NCBI GenBank assembly: GCA_023301395.1
Contig: JALZUY010000189.1
Coordinates: forward strand, 1-17,272
From: Nonlabens sp.
GTDB lineage: Bacteria > Bacteroidota > Bacteroidia > Flavobacteriales > Flavobacteriaceae
Length of the DNA stretch: 17,272 nt
Direction of reading: 5' to 3'
Numbering within the stretch: the first letter of the stretch is position 1; every line of letters starts with the position of its first letter. The notes below the pieces were generated by a model that worked only from the letters and a program-made list of their open reading frames with translations, had not been told where the DNA came from and made no database searches. Made by a program: the position numbers and the translations under genes. Below, in pieces: positions 7,821-15,090 of this stretch.

Positions 7821-7989
7821 AACGATTTTTGATTTTTTGAAACAACACCATCAAAATCTTTTCCCAACTCTAATGGGTGAGATTTCTAAACTGAAAACGA
7901 ATAGTTATATGTTTCTGCACCCTTTAGAATTGATGAATGGAAACAGTTACAAATGTTGATCAATGATTTTTGATTTCTCCAAAACACCA
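7821..7989. repeat. Imperfect ~28-bp direct repeat in the 261-base gap
   Basis: Two similar stretches (7821-7850 and 7962-7989) share AAyGATTTTTGATTT followed by an A- and CACCA-rich end, with a few mismatches and a 2-base indel. The first copy can also fold with ATCAAAATC at 7850-7858 and is followed by TTTT, which could be a weak terminator for the gene ending at 7812. I see no gene in 7813-8073. The low-complexity base content makes chance similarity possible. Confidence 0.3.
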
Positions 7990-8012
7990 ACAACAAAATA
8001 AAATTTCATTAC

Positions 8013-8040
8013 TTTGTTTTCATTGTAAGCATTACTTTTG
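8013..8040 (+). promoter_or_regulatory. Putative promoter (TTTG ... TACTTTTG) for the small membrane protein gene
   Basis: TACTTTTG at 8033-8040 matches TAnnTTTG exactly and ends 33 bases before the ATG at 8074. TTTG at 8013-8016 could be the -33 element; the 16-base spacing is slightly shorter than usual. Confidence 0.5.
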
Positions 8041-8073
8041 AATTTCAATCGTTATTAGAAAAAATGTTTTACC

Positions 8074-8592
8074 ATGAATGACAAAATTCTTTTAGGTTTT
8101 ATAGCTGTTTTACCAGCGCTAGTAGTAGGTTTTGTAACCTTTTATTTTTTATCAACCTTCATGAAGAATGAGGAGCGTCGCCGTCGTTTCCTTACAGTGA
8201 GAGAATCGCAAGGAAAAACATTACCTACTAGAATGGCATCTTATGAACGCATGACCTTATTTTTAGAACGCATAAAGCCTAATAATCTAGTAGTGCGCAC
8301 ACTTGCAGGTTCTATGACTAAGTTACAATATGAACAAACAATTATAAGCGCTATCGATACTGAGTTTGAACATAATATTGCTCAACAAATCTACGTGAGT
8401 GAAGAATGCTGGAATATCATACGTGCAGCAAAAAACACTACTATTCAACAAGTACGTCAAGTAGCTATGAGTAGTAAAATCAATAGTGGTGAAGACTTAA
8501 GACAGGCTATCGTTAATGAACTTATGGATAAACGTGCTCCGAGTGCTTCAGCACTAAGTTTTTTAAGAAGTGAAGTGAAGAACCTATTTTAA
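8074..8592 (+). CDS. Conserved membrane-anchored protein of unknown function
   Basis: A 172-residue protein with one N-terminal transmembrane helix (about 5-29), a basic stretch NEERRRRF (32-39) and a soluble alpha-helical domain, so the bulk should face the cytoplasm. RMASYERMTLFLERIKPNNLV (53-73) and the segments ISAIDTEFEHNIAQQIYVSEECWNII and QVRQVAMSS are distinctive. I remember similar short proteins across Flavobacteriia (possibly the family called DUF7935), but cannot confirm it. No enzyme motif is visible. Its stop codon overlaps that of the convergent peptidase gene by the 4-base arrangement 8589-8592, with no convincing terminator between them. Confidence 0.75.
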   Translation: MNDKILLGFIAVLPALVVGFVTFYFLSTFMKNEERRRRFLTVRESQGKTLPTRMASYERMTLFLERIKPNNLVVRTLAGSMTKLQYEQTIISAIDTEFEHNIAQQIYVSEECWNIIRAAKNTTIQQVRQVAMSSKINSGEDLRQAIVNELMDKRAPSASALSFLRSEVKNLF

Positions 8593-10694
8593 ACCTTAAA
8601 AAGGCTTCTTATTTTTTTCTGCTCTTCTTCAGTCATTGTTGCTAGAACTTTATCTATTACAACTCTTGATTCATTCTTTTTATAAAGAGCTTCAAAAATG
8701 TCGCGACTATTTTTATAAAATCTCCAGTTGTGATGAACACAAGCATCCATTAAATCACGATAATTTTGTGTACCCATCGCATCTAGATTGATGAGGTAAT
8801 CAAATGCCGCTGTGCGAGTCTGTGGACTATTCTCTGGACCAGTGAAACTTGACAGTCGTTGAAGAAACTGGTATTTCTCATTGTTTTTATAGTCTGCAGA
8901 GTTAAGAGCAAGTGCATTCCAAGCCATTTCTAATGATGAACTCATGCTTACCCATTTCCTTCTAGTTTCTTCAAGAATTGAATGACGTTCCGTAGGATTA
9001 CCTTGCCACAATAAAAAGAGAGCACTTTCTCGTGTGAGATAAGATGAATCATTTAACATGGTTCTTAATAATTTATCAAGTGCTGGATCATACTCTTGAA
9101 GACTCAGTGCAATGGCTTGTCTTATTTTAATATTACCAGTAGCACCAGCCTTCTTATAAAGCTCTATAATTTTGTCATTTCTCTTATGAAGGTTTAATTG
9201 TTTGATCATTTCCTCAACTAGTAACTCATTTATAGGTTCTCTTAAAGTTTCTTTATAAGAATTAAAAGATTCATCAAAACTAGAAATACTGCGAGCCGAC
9301 AATTGAAAGTAGTTCTCCATAAAATTACTTTTACGCAATAAAGTCAGTGCTTCGGCACTTGGGAATTGAGTGTTTGTAAGCCATCTATTTTTATAGGTTG
9401 TAAGATCTTTACCGCTAGTTTTACTTACAATGTTTAGAAAATCATCGGTCGTAACATTACGGCCGGCATAAGTTTTTAAATACTCTCGTATACTTAGTTT
9501 AAAATCGGCATCACCTATTTGATCTCTTAAAGCATGTAAAGCCCAAGCACCGTGTTGATAGAAGGTAAGGCTACTAGCACCAGCATCTACTAGAGCCGTT
9601 CCATTACCTGATTTTGTTTGAGCGATAAGAGATTCGGCATTTTCAAATAACGTCATGTAGTAATGATCATCACCATAAATATCACGCTCTGCAAGCATAG
9701 AGTAGTAGGTAGCAAACCCTTCTTGCAACCAGTGGTGTTTACTTTCAGTCTCAGTTACTAAATCACCAAACCATTGATGAGCCAGTTCATGTGAGTTAAC
9801 GGTAACATAATTCCCATCATTAAATGCAATATCATCCACTACAAATTGGTCATTGAAAATAGTGGCCGTGGTATTCTCCATTCCTGAGTATAAAAAGTCT
9901 TTAACAGGAATTTGTTTATACACACTCCATGGATACTCGATTCCTATTTCTCGTTCTAAGAAATCAAACATTTGAACCGTGTATTTATAAGTAGACTCTA
10001 CCTTCTGCGCATCTTCTGGATAATAATATAATTCAATGGGTTTTTGTGTTGCTGATTTTTTAATTTGAGCATCATATTTCCCTACAACCATAGCCACGAG
10101 GTAACTACTCATAGGATATTCCATATCAAATTGCCATTTTTTATTATTATCGATAACCGTAGTTTCTTGCAATACTCCATTTGAAATAACGCGATATTGA
10201 GATGGTGCTGTGACACTTATATCCCATATCATTTTATCATTCAAATCATCTATACTAGGCAACCAGTTACTGGTATATTTCCCTTGTCCTTGTGTCCATA
10301 TTTGATCCCATTTCCCATCATTATTTTGATCAATGTAGTATAGTGCCTTATTAGTTTTAGTAGAGAATTCTATAGTGATGTTGTGTATTCCGCTTTCGCG
10401 AAAGCGAGATTCTACAACAATTTGCTTCTCATTATAGTCTGCTTCTACAGGTTTACCATCAACCTTTACATCGTAACGAGTAATGTTTTTTGCATCTATA
10501 AATAGAGACGGAACATCTTTAAGAATGTTCACTTTATAAGTTACTGTTCCAGATATGATTTCTGAATTCTCATTCACATAAATATCAACAGTAGCAGTTT
10601 GAAAGTCAACAAATTCTGTTTGTGATGGACTGTCTTGGGCAACGGCTAGTATAGAAAAAAGGCTGGCAATACACCAGAGAATAGTTGTTTTCAT
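8589..10694 (-). CDS. Secreted M1-family zinc aminopeptidase
   Basis: A 701-residue gluzincin. The signal peptide MKTTILWCIASLFSILAVAQ is followed by the N-terminal beta domain, the substrate-binding GMEN (271-274), the zinc site HELAH (302-306) with the third ligand E325 in WLQEGFATYY, and the probable transition-state Tyr in FYQHGAWAL (near 379). A C-terminal helical HEAT-like region follows (for example RQAIALSLQEYDPALDKLL). It should cleave N-terminal residues from peptides in the periplasm or outside the cell. I chose ATG at 10694; a TTG six codons further upstream (10712) would put charged and Cys residues before the signal peptide and overlap the promoter. SRFRES (96-101) is encoded by the perfect palindrome copy at 10391-10406. 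Confidence 0.93.
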   Translation of the reverse strand: MKTTILWCIASLFSILAVAQDSPSQTEFVDFQTATVDIYVNENSEIISGTVTYKVNILKDVPSLFIDAKNITRYDVKVDGKPVEADYNEKQIVVESRFRESGIHNITIEFSTKTNKALYYIDQNNDGKWDQIWTQGQGKYTSNWLPSIDDLNDKMIWDISVTAPSQYRVISNGVLQETTVIDNNKKWQFDMEYPMSSYLVAMVVGKYDAQIKKSATQKPIELYYYPEDAQKVESTYKYTVQMFDFLEREIGIEYPWSVYKQIPVKDFLYSGMENTTATIFNDQFVVDDIAFNDGNYVTVNSHELAHQWFGDLVTETESKHHWLQEGFATYYSMLAERDIYGDDHYYMTLFENAESLIAQTKSGNGTALVDAGASSLTFYQHGAWALHALRDQIGDADFKLSIREYLKTYAGRNVTTDDFLNIVSKTSGKDLTTYKNRWLTNTQFPSAEALTLLRKSNFMENYFQLSARSISSFDESFNSYKETLREPINELLVEEMIKQLNLHKRNDKIIELYKKAGATGNIKIRQAIALSLQEYDPALDKLLRTMLNDSSYLTRESALFLLWQGNPTERHSILEETRRKWVSMSSSLEMAWNALALNSADYKNNEKYQFLQRLSSFTGPENSPQTRTAAFDYLINLDAMGTQNYRDLMDACVHHNWRFYKNSRDIFEALYKKNESRVVIDKVLATMTEEEQKKIRSLFKV
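10391..10406. repeat. Dispersed palindrome, copy 4 (perfect, inside M1 peptidase gene)
   Basis: CGCTTTCGCGAAAGCG is a perfect 16-bp palindrome within the peptidase gene. Read on the minus strand with flanking bases it encodes SRFRES in the N-terminal beta domain. It serves here as the reference form for the other copies. Confidence 0.75.
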
Positions 10695-10709
10695 AGGGCA
10701 AGCAAAATA

Positions 10710-10739
10710 CAAAAGTCACGCCAAGCTTTGCGTTATCAA
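10710..10739 (-). promoter_or_regulatory. Putative promoter of the M1 peptidase gene
   Basis: On the minus strand TTG (+ 10737-10739) is separated by exactly 19 bases from GACTTTTG (+ 10710-10717), one mismatch from TAnnTTTG. It lies 15 bases before the chosen ATG at 10694, leaving a short leader and supporting that start over the upstream TTG. Confidence 0.5.
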
Positions 10740-10782
10740 TTGGTAAATTCTAGTTAAGAACGATGGCATGTGGTTGTTATTG

Positions 10783-10805
10783 AATGCTAAAAGGTTTTTA
10801 GCATT
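10783..10805. promoter_or_regulatory. Perfect 10-bp inverted repeat upstream of the recG -7 box
   Basis: AATGCTAAAA / TTTTAGCATT with a 3-base spacer (GGT). It lies in the divergent gap between the peptidase and recG genes, ending 13 bases before the -7 box at 10819, so it covers the expected -33 region. No gene ends here, so it is not a normal terminator. An operator or a structured promoter element is the likely reading. Confidence 0.5.
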
Positions 10806-10818
10806 ACTTTAGGAAGGT

Positions 10819-10826
10819 TACATTTG
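10819..10826 (+). promoter_or_regulatory. Putative -7 promoter box (TACATTTG) of recG
   Basis: An exact TAnnTTTG match whose predicted transcript would start about 10 bases before the TTG start codon at 10844, giving a very short leader. No TTG -33 element is seen at normal spacing; the inverted repeat at 10783-10805 occupies that place. Confidence 0.5.
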
Positions 10827-10843
10827 TATAAAACTGCGATAGA

Positions 10844-12949
10844 TTGCCTACTAATTTTCTTCATACACCTATAGATTATCTCAATGGAGTAGGACCAGCG
10901 CGCGCAAAATTATTACGTGTAGAGCTAGGAATAAGTACTTATGGTGATCTCGCAAATTTCTTTCCTAATCGATATATCGATAAGACGCAGTACTATAAAA
11001 TTAATGAACTTGTTCCAGGCAGTACTCATGTACAGATTGTGGGTAAAGTCACTCATATTAAGACAATGGGCGATGGACGTGCCAGTAGATTAGTAGCCAC
11101 CTTTGTAGATGGAACTGGTAGTATGGAACTGGTGTGGTTTAAAGGGCAAAAGTATTTCAAAGACAGTTTGAAACTTAATGAACCTTATGTGGTTTATGGA
11201 AAGGTTTCAAAATATGGTTCTAAATACAACATCGCACATCCTGATGTGGAGTTATTAAAGGAACACAAGTCTAGACAACAAAGTGCGATGACGCCCATTT
11301 ATCCTTCTACGGAGCAGCTTTCTAAACGTAATGTGACTAATAAACTAGTCGTGCGTATGATGCAACAGCTCTTTAGTGAGATACAAAACTCGTTTACTGA
11401 AACACTGTCTGACGAGATAAGAGAAAATCATCAACTCGTAGATAAAAATACTGCTATGTATAATGCGCACTTTCCTAAAAGCGCAGCGTTACTGCAACAG
11501 TCTATATATAGATTAAAATTTGAAGAGCTGTTCTTTATTCAAATGGAATTACTGCTGCAAAACCGAATAAGGAAAACTCAAATAAAAGGATATCCATTTA
11601 ATAAAGTTGGAGAACAATTCAATGATTTTTATAAGAATCATTTACCGTTTGAATTAACCGGTGCTCAAAAACGAGTAGTAAAAGAAATACGTGCAGACAT
11701 GGGAACTGGAGCTCATATGAACCGATTACTACAAGGTGATGTAGGTTCTGGTAAAACCATAGTCGCTGTCCTTACTTGTTTACTAGCTATGGATAATGGA
11801 TTTCAGGCTTGTATTATGGCACCTACTGAGATTCTTGCACAGCAACATTACCAAGGAGTTTCTGAATTGCTAGAAAAAACTGGACTCACCGTATCATTAC
11901 TTACAGGTTCTGTAAAAACTAAAGCACGTCGTGTGATTCATTCAGATCTAGAAGATGGAAGCTTAGATATATTAATAGGAACACATGCGCTTATAGAAGA
12001 TAAAGTGCAATTTAAAAATCTAGGTGTAGCGATTGTAGATGAGCAACATAGATTTGGTGTTGCACAACGAGCAAAATTGTGGAAGAAGAATGACTTGCCA
12101 CCACATATGCTGGTAATGACCGCAACACCTATTCCTAGAACGCTTGCCATGAGTCTTTATGGAGATCTAGACATATCAGTCATTGATGAGCTGCCACCGG
12201 GAAGAAAAGAGATTAAAACGGTTCATAGATATGATAAAAATAGGTTGGCTGTATTTTCATTCTTAAAAGAAGAAATTGAGAAAGGTCGCCAGGTTTATAT
12301 GGTTTATCCCTTAATTGAAGAGTCTGAAACGCTGGACTATAAAGATTTAATGGATGGTTATGAAAGTGTGGTTAGAGATTTTCCAGCACCACAATATCAA
12401 GTAAGTATAGTACATGGCCGCATGAAACCCGAGGATAAAGATTATGAAATGAATCGCTTTGTGAAAGGTGAAACTCAAATCATGGTGGCTACTACAGTAA
12501 TAGAAGTAGGTGTAAATGTGCCTAATGCTAGTGTTATGGTCATTGAAAGTGCTGAGCGTTTTGGACTGTCACAGTTACATCAATTGCGTGGTAGAGTAGG
12601 ACGTGGAGCAGATCAAAGTTTTTGTATTCTTATGACGAGCTATAAATTAAGTGCCGAAGCTAAAACAAGATTAGAAACTATGGTTGCCACAACTGACGGT
12701 TTTGAAATCGCTGAGGTTGATTTAAAACTACGTGGTCCTGGAGATTTAATGGGGACACAACAAAGTGGCATCTTAACCTTGCGAGTTGCAGACATAGTAA
12801 AGGATAATGATATTCTCGCTATAGCTAGAAACATCGCAAAAGAACTCTTACTTAAAGATCCTAAAATGGAGTTACCACAGCATTCAGGAATCAAAAAAGT
12901 TCTTCAATTTTTACAGTCTAAGAAAGGGCTTTGGAAGTATATAAGCTAA
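10844..12949 (+). CDS. recG: ATP-dependent DNA helicase RecG
   Basis: A 701-residue RecG, the branched-DNA translocase that regresses stalled forks and acts in recombinational repair. The N-terminal wedge/OB-fold domain starts after TPIDYLNGVGPARAKLL (8-24) and includes QIVGKVT and the region to about 140. The helicase core has Walker A GDVGSGKT (298-305), APTEILAQQHY (326-336), the DEQH box in VDEQHRFG (398-405), TATPIPRTL (426-434), and later IMVATTVIEVGVNVPNA and HQLRGRVGRG. The length is normal. The start is TTG at 10844: the in-frame TAA is five codons upstream, no ATG or GTG lies between, and the reading MPTNFLHTPIDYL aligns with usual flavobacterial RecG N-termini. No internal ATG near the N-terminus is in frame. 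Confidence 0.97.
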   Translation: MPTNFLHTPIDYLNGVGPARAKLLRVELGISTYGDLANFFPNRYIDKTQYYKINELVPGSTHVQIVGKVTHIKTMGDGRASRLVATFVDGTGSMELVWFKGQKYFKDSLKLNEPYVVYGKVSKYGSKYNIAHPDVELLKEHKSRQQSAMTPIYPSTEQLSKRNVTNKLVVRMMQQLFSEIQNSFTETLSDEIRENHQLVDKNTAMYNAHFPKSAALLQQSIYRLKFEELFFIQMELLLQNRIRKTQIKGYPFNKVGEQFNDFYKNHLPFELTGAQKRVVKEIRADMGTGAHMNRLLQGDVGSGKTIVAVLTCLLAMDNGFQACIMAPTEILAQQHYQGVSELLEKTGLTVSLLTGSVKTKARRVIHSDLEDGSLDILIGTHALIEDKVQFKNLGVAIVDEQHRFGVAQRAKLWKKNDLPPHMLVMTATPIPRTLAMSLYGDLDISVIDELPPGRKEIKTVHRYDKNRLAVFSFLKEEIEKGRQVYMVYPLIEESETLDYKDLMDGYESVVRDFPAPQYQVSIVHGRMKPEDKDYEMNRFVKGETQIMVATTVIEVGVNVPNASVMVIESAERFGLSQLHQLRGRVGRGADQSFCILMTSYKLSAEAKTRLETMVATTDGFEIAEVDLKLRGPGDLMGTQQSGILTLRVADIVKDNDILAIARNIAKELLLKDPKMELPQHSGIKKVLQFLQSKKGLWKYIS

Positions 12950-12986
12950 GTTTTAAAAGACTCTTAATAATTTTACATATTTATTA

Positions 12987-12994
12987 TATCTTTG
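12987..12994 (+). promoter_or_regulatory. Putative -7 promoter box (TATCTTTG) of the second barrel gene
   Basis: An exact TAnnTTTG match, 20 bases before the ATG at 13015 and 37 bases past the recG stop. It has the same eight bases as the box in front of the dihydrolipoyl dehydrogenase gene. It indicates separate transcription from recG and supports the ATG at 13015. Confidence 0.55.
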
Positions 12995-13014
12995 AACAAA
13001 CCAAAAACTCAAAA

Positions 13015-13596
13015 ATGAAATCATTTTACATTTCTTTAATCGCTCTTTTTCTATTATCTACAGCAGCACAAGCACAAGATTTTTCTTATGGTGTAATGGG
13101 TGGATATAATTTATCTAAAGTTGATAATGCATTAGGAGGAGATTTTTCAGATAATAAATCTAACTTTCACATAGGTGTAATTGCAGAATTTCCACAAGGT
13201 GATAAATGGTCGTTTGAAGCAGCCGCTTATTATTCTGGTGAAGGAGAAACTCTTGAGTTTAATGGAAACGAAACAACTATTTATTTAAGATTCATAAATG
13301 TACCTGTACATTTTAAATATTATATTACTAAAGGATTCAGTTTACACGGTGGACCTCAAGTAGGATTCTTATTAAATGCTAAGCAATCATTTGTAGAGGA
13401 TGGAGATCGTGAAGATATCGAAGGTAAAGTAAACAGTTCTTTTGCCCTAACAGGTGGACTAGGTTACGATTTTGGTAATGGATTATTTCTTAAAGGAACT
13501 TTTGATCTAGGTATTACAGATTTAATTGATAATGTAGATTTTCAAAATGATGAACGTACAAGAACTGGTCACTTATCTATAGGATATAAGTTCTAA
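13015..13596 (+). CDS. Outer-membrane beta-barrel protein (porin-like, PF13568 type)
   Basis: A 193-residue secreted barrel. The signal peptide MKSFYISLIALFLLSTAAQAQ is cleaved probably after AQA. The body resembles the Bacteroidota outer-membrane barrel domain: YGVMGGYNLSKVDN (23-36), FHIGVIAEFP, FEAAAYYSGEG, INVPVHFKYYITKGFSLHGG (the near-universal VP-x-x-FKYY strand), GLGYDFGNGLFLKGTFDLG, and the ending HLSIGYKF with a terminal Phe. The frame stays open upstream to 12931, inside recG, but that extension is not a signal sequence and would span the promoter box, so I start at 13015. Cargo or ligand is unknown. A strong terminator follows at 13617. Confidence 0.85.
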   Translation: MKSFYISLIALFLLSTAAQAQDFSYGVMGGYNLSKVDNALGGDFSDNKSNFHIGVIAEFPQGDKWSFEAAAYYSGEGETLEFNGNETTIYLRFINVPVHFKYYITKGFSLHGGPQVGFLLNAKQSFVEDGDREDIEGKVNSSFALTGGLGYDFGNGLFLKGTFDLGITDLIDNVDFQNDERTRTGHLSIGYKF

Positions 13597-13616
13597 GAGC
13601 TTATTTTAATTTCATG

Positions 13617-13650
13617 AAAAGCCTGTTTCTTAGTTGAAACAGGCTTTTTT
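13617..13650 (+). terminator. Strong rho-independent terminator after the barrel gene
   Basis: A perfect 13-bp stem, AAAAGCCTGTTTC / GAAACAGGCTTTT, with a 6-base loop and running into TTTTTT. It lies 21 bases past the stop at 13596 and is the clearest terminator in the window. Confidence 0.9.
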
Positions 13651-13844
13651 GTGTTTTAAATTTTCAATTATCATTGATGTTTACTTAAAGTTTTAACATC
13701 TCGGTGTTATTAGTCAAATCCTTTTTGGAATTATTATTCATATCATGGGATTGTAAAAGGTCAAATGATTGGTAATTACTAGAGGTTTAACCTTATGCCG
13801 TTATTAATCAATTATAGGTTTTAAGGTCTTTAATTGAATCCAAT
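13651..13844. other. Intergenic stretch with no recognisable feature
   Basis: This is the middle of the 328-base gap between two convergent transcription units, bounded by a plus-strand terminator (13617-13650) and a minus-strand terminator (13845-13875). I see no open frame of note, no RNA gene and no repeat in it. Confidence 0.6.
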
Positions 13845-13875
13845 AAAAAAGCTCTTCCTATTGAGAAAAGCTTTT
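13845..13875 (-). terminator. Terminator after the sigma-factor operon
   Basis: On the minus strand, AAAAGCTTTTCT pairs with GGAAGAGCTTTT over 12 bp (two G-U pairs) around a 5-base loop, then continues into two further T bases. It begins 50 bases past the stop at 13925. The two G-U pairs fold only in the minus-strand RNA, which supports that direction. Confidence 0.7.
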
Positions 13876-13924
13876 ATGGTACTGTAATAAATATTTCTAG
13901 TTGTTTATAGAGTAGTGTATGGAT

Positions 13925-14569
13925 TTAAACTTCCATACGTTTCAACTCCTCATAATTCCCTTTTAATCTTTTGAGAAGAATTCCATAGATCAACATATAG
14001 ACCAGGTAAATAAATCCTAAGAAAATGATGTACATAACTGTTAACGCTAAAAAGGCAATCACATAAAACATGGTTTCATGCCCATCCATTTTACCACTAG
14101 CCATGAGCTCGTTAATTAATGGATGATTATTGAGCATATAGATAGTTGTCATAATACCTGATATAAATCCACCTATGATATTGTACCATATGTACCACTT
14201 CATGGTCTTTCTAGTTTTGATAATATTCTTCATCAAACTGCGAGTAGGTTGCGTCGCAGATATGTTTTTGTAATTTTTATAAAATAAAAATATGAAGTAA
14301 ATTATAGCAATGACGTGTATCACCCATGATATCTTCACAAAATTTGAATCCATCATATGTTGTGTGAATTCGTCAGGACTTCCTACCATGGAATAGATAA
14401 AGTTAATTCCTGTCATTACCGCAAACTCTATAATTGCAATAATCAGTAACCATTTTACAATACTGGTTGATTTTTTTGCAAGTAGGCCTTTAATAGTATC
14501 GGTGGTATAATGAGGATACTCAGTGTCTTGAGAGTTCCACTTTTCCTTAAGTATATCTAATTGATCCAT
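13925..14569 (-). CDS. Four-TM membrane protein, possible anti-sigma partner
   Basis: A 214-residue integral membrane protein. A short cytoplasmic N-terminus of about 37 residues (MDQLDILKEKWNSQ, amphipathic) precedes four predicted transmembrane segments at roughly 38-60, 78-98, 124-146 and 170-198, and the tail is basic (LLKRLKGNYEELKRMEV). It lies 4 bases behind the ECF sigma-factor gene and shares its terminator, so the two are almost certainly cotranscribed. I remember similar L-x-x-LK-x-x-W-x-x-Q N-termini in flavobacterial proteins next to ECF sigma factors. A role as a membrane anti-sigma factor is inferred from this context only: there is no zinc-binding anti-sigma motif and no recognised domain. 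Confidence 0.75.
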   Translation of the reverse strand: MDQLDILKEKWNSQDTEYPHYTTDTIKGLLAKKSTSIVKWLLIIAIIEFAVMTGINFIYSMVGSPDEFTQHMMDSNFVKISWVIHVIAIIYFIFLFYKNYKNISATQPTRSLMKNIIKTRKTMKWYIWYNIIGGFISGIMTTIYMLNNHPLINELMASGKMDGHETMFYVIAFLALTVMYIIFLGFIYLVYMLIYGILLKRLKGNYEELKRMEV

Positions 14570-14573
14570 CGTT

Positions 14574-15068
14574 TTATGGATTTATAATGTTAGTTAATTT
14601 AGTCTTTACTCGATTCATCTTCACTCTTGCATTTACTTCACTTATACCGAGTGTTGCAGATATTTCTTTATAATTTTTGTCTTCTAAATAAAGAAAGACA
14701 AGCGCTTTTTCAATATCGTTGAGCTGTTTAACAGCACCATATAGAAGTGTTAATTGCTCAGCACTTTCATCATCTTCCTGCATGTCAGTAACCTTAAACT
14801 GTACACTTTCATAAGCGGTTGTCTTAACACGCCTGGTTGATTTACGATACAGTGTTATTGCCGTGTTAAGCGCCACTCGATACATCCATGTGGAGAACTT
14901 AGCATCTCCTCTAAACTTAGGATAAGCCTTCCATAACTGTATGGTCACCTCTTGAAAAAGATCGTTGTGAGCGTCTTTATCGTTAGTATATAGCCTACAA
15001 ATTTTGTGGACTATATTCTGGTTTTCTTCCAGTTGTTTAACAAATTCTGCTTCGAGTTGTTGACTCAC
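14574..15068 (-). CDS. ECF-type RNA polymerase sigma factor
   Basis: A 164-residue sigma-70 family protein with only regions 2 and 4, as in extracytoplasmic-function sigma factors. Region 2 spans about 13-80: DLFQEVTIQLWKAYPKF (2.2) and FSTWMYRVALNTAITLYRK (2.3-2.4), which binds core polymerase and melts the -10 region. Region 4 spans about 107-160, with the helix-turn-helix YKEISATLGISEVNARVKMN that reads the -35 region. The start is GTG at 15068: an in-frame TAG is seven codons upstream and there is no ATG between. It is the first gene of a two-gene operon with the membrane protein downstream. The target genes are unknown; an ECF-like promoter in its own leader suggests autoregulation. Confidence 0.93.
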   Translation of the reverse strand: MSQQLEAEFVKQLEENQNIVHKICRLYTNDKDAHNDLFQEVTIQLWKAYPKFRGDAKFSTWMYRVALNTAITLYRKSTRRVKTTAYESVQFKVTDMQEDDESAEQLTLLYGAVKQLNDIEKALVFLYLEDKNYKEISATLGISEVNARVKMNRVKTKLTNIINP

Positions 15069-15090
15069 GTTTTTTGGTTTGGTTATCTAA

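Noticed and set aside
8593..8625. CCTT-AAAA-AAGG followed by a T-rich stretch as a plus-strand terminator
   Set aside because: The stem is only about four base pairs and lies inside the peptidase coding region, too weak to call.
10391..10406. The palindrome as a ParB-binding parS site or a LexA-type operator
   Set aside because: It does not match the parS consensus, and it lies within coding DNA and in unrelated gaps, so a single-regulator operator is unlikely.
10695..10712. An upstream TTG start for the M1 peptidase
   Set aside because: It would add six residues before a complete signal peptide and would overlap the putative -7 box; the ATG at 10694 is better.
11938..12150. A 70-codon minus-strand open frame inside recG
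   Set aside because: It overlaps the DEQH and TATPIPRT motifs of recG on the other strand, so it is a by-product of that coding sequence.
12640..12894. An 84-codon minus-strand open frame inside recG
   Set aside because: It is antisense to the conserved end of the RecG helicase domain and has no promoter or known family.
12931..13014. A 28-residue N-terminal extension of the second barrel protein
   Set aside because: It overlaps the recG end and the promoter box, and hides the signal peptide that begins at 13015.
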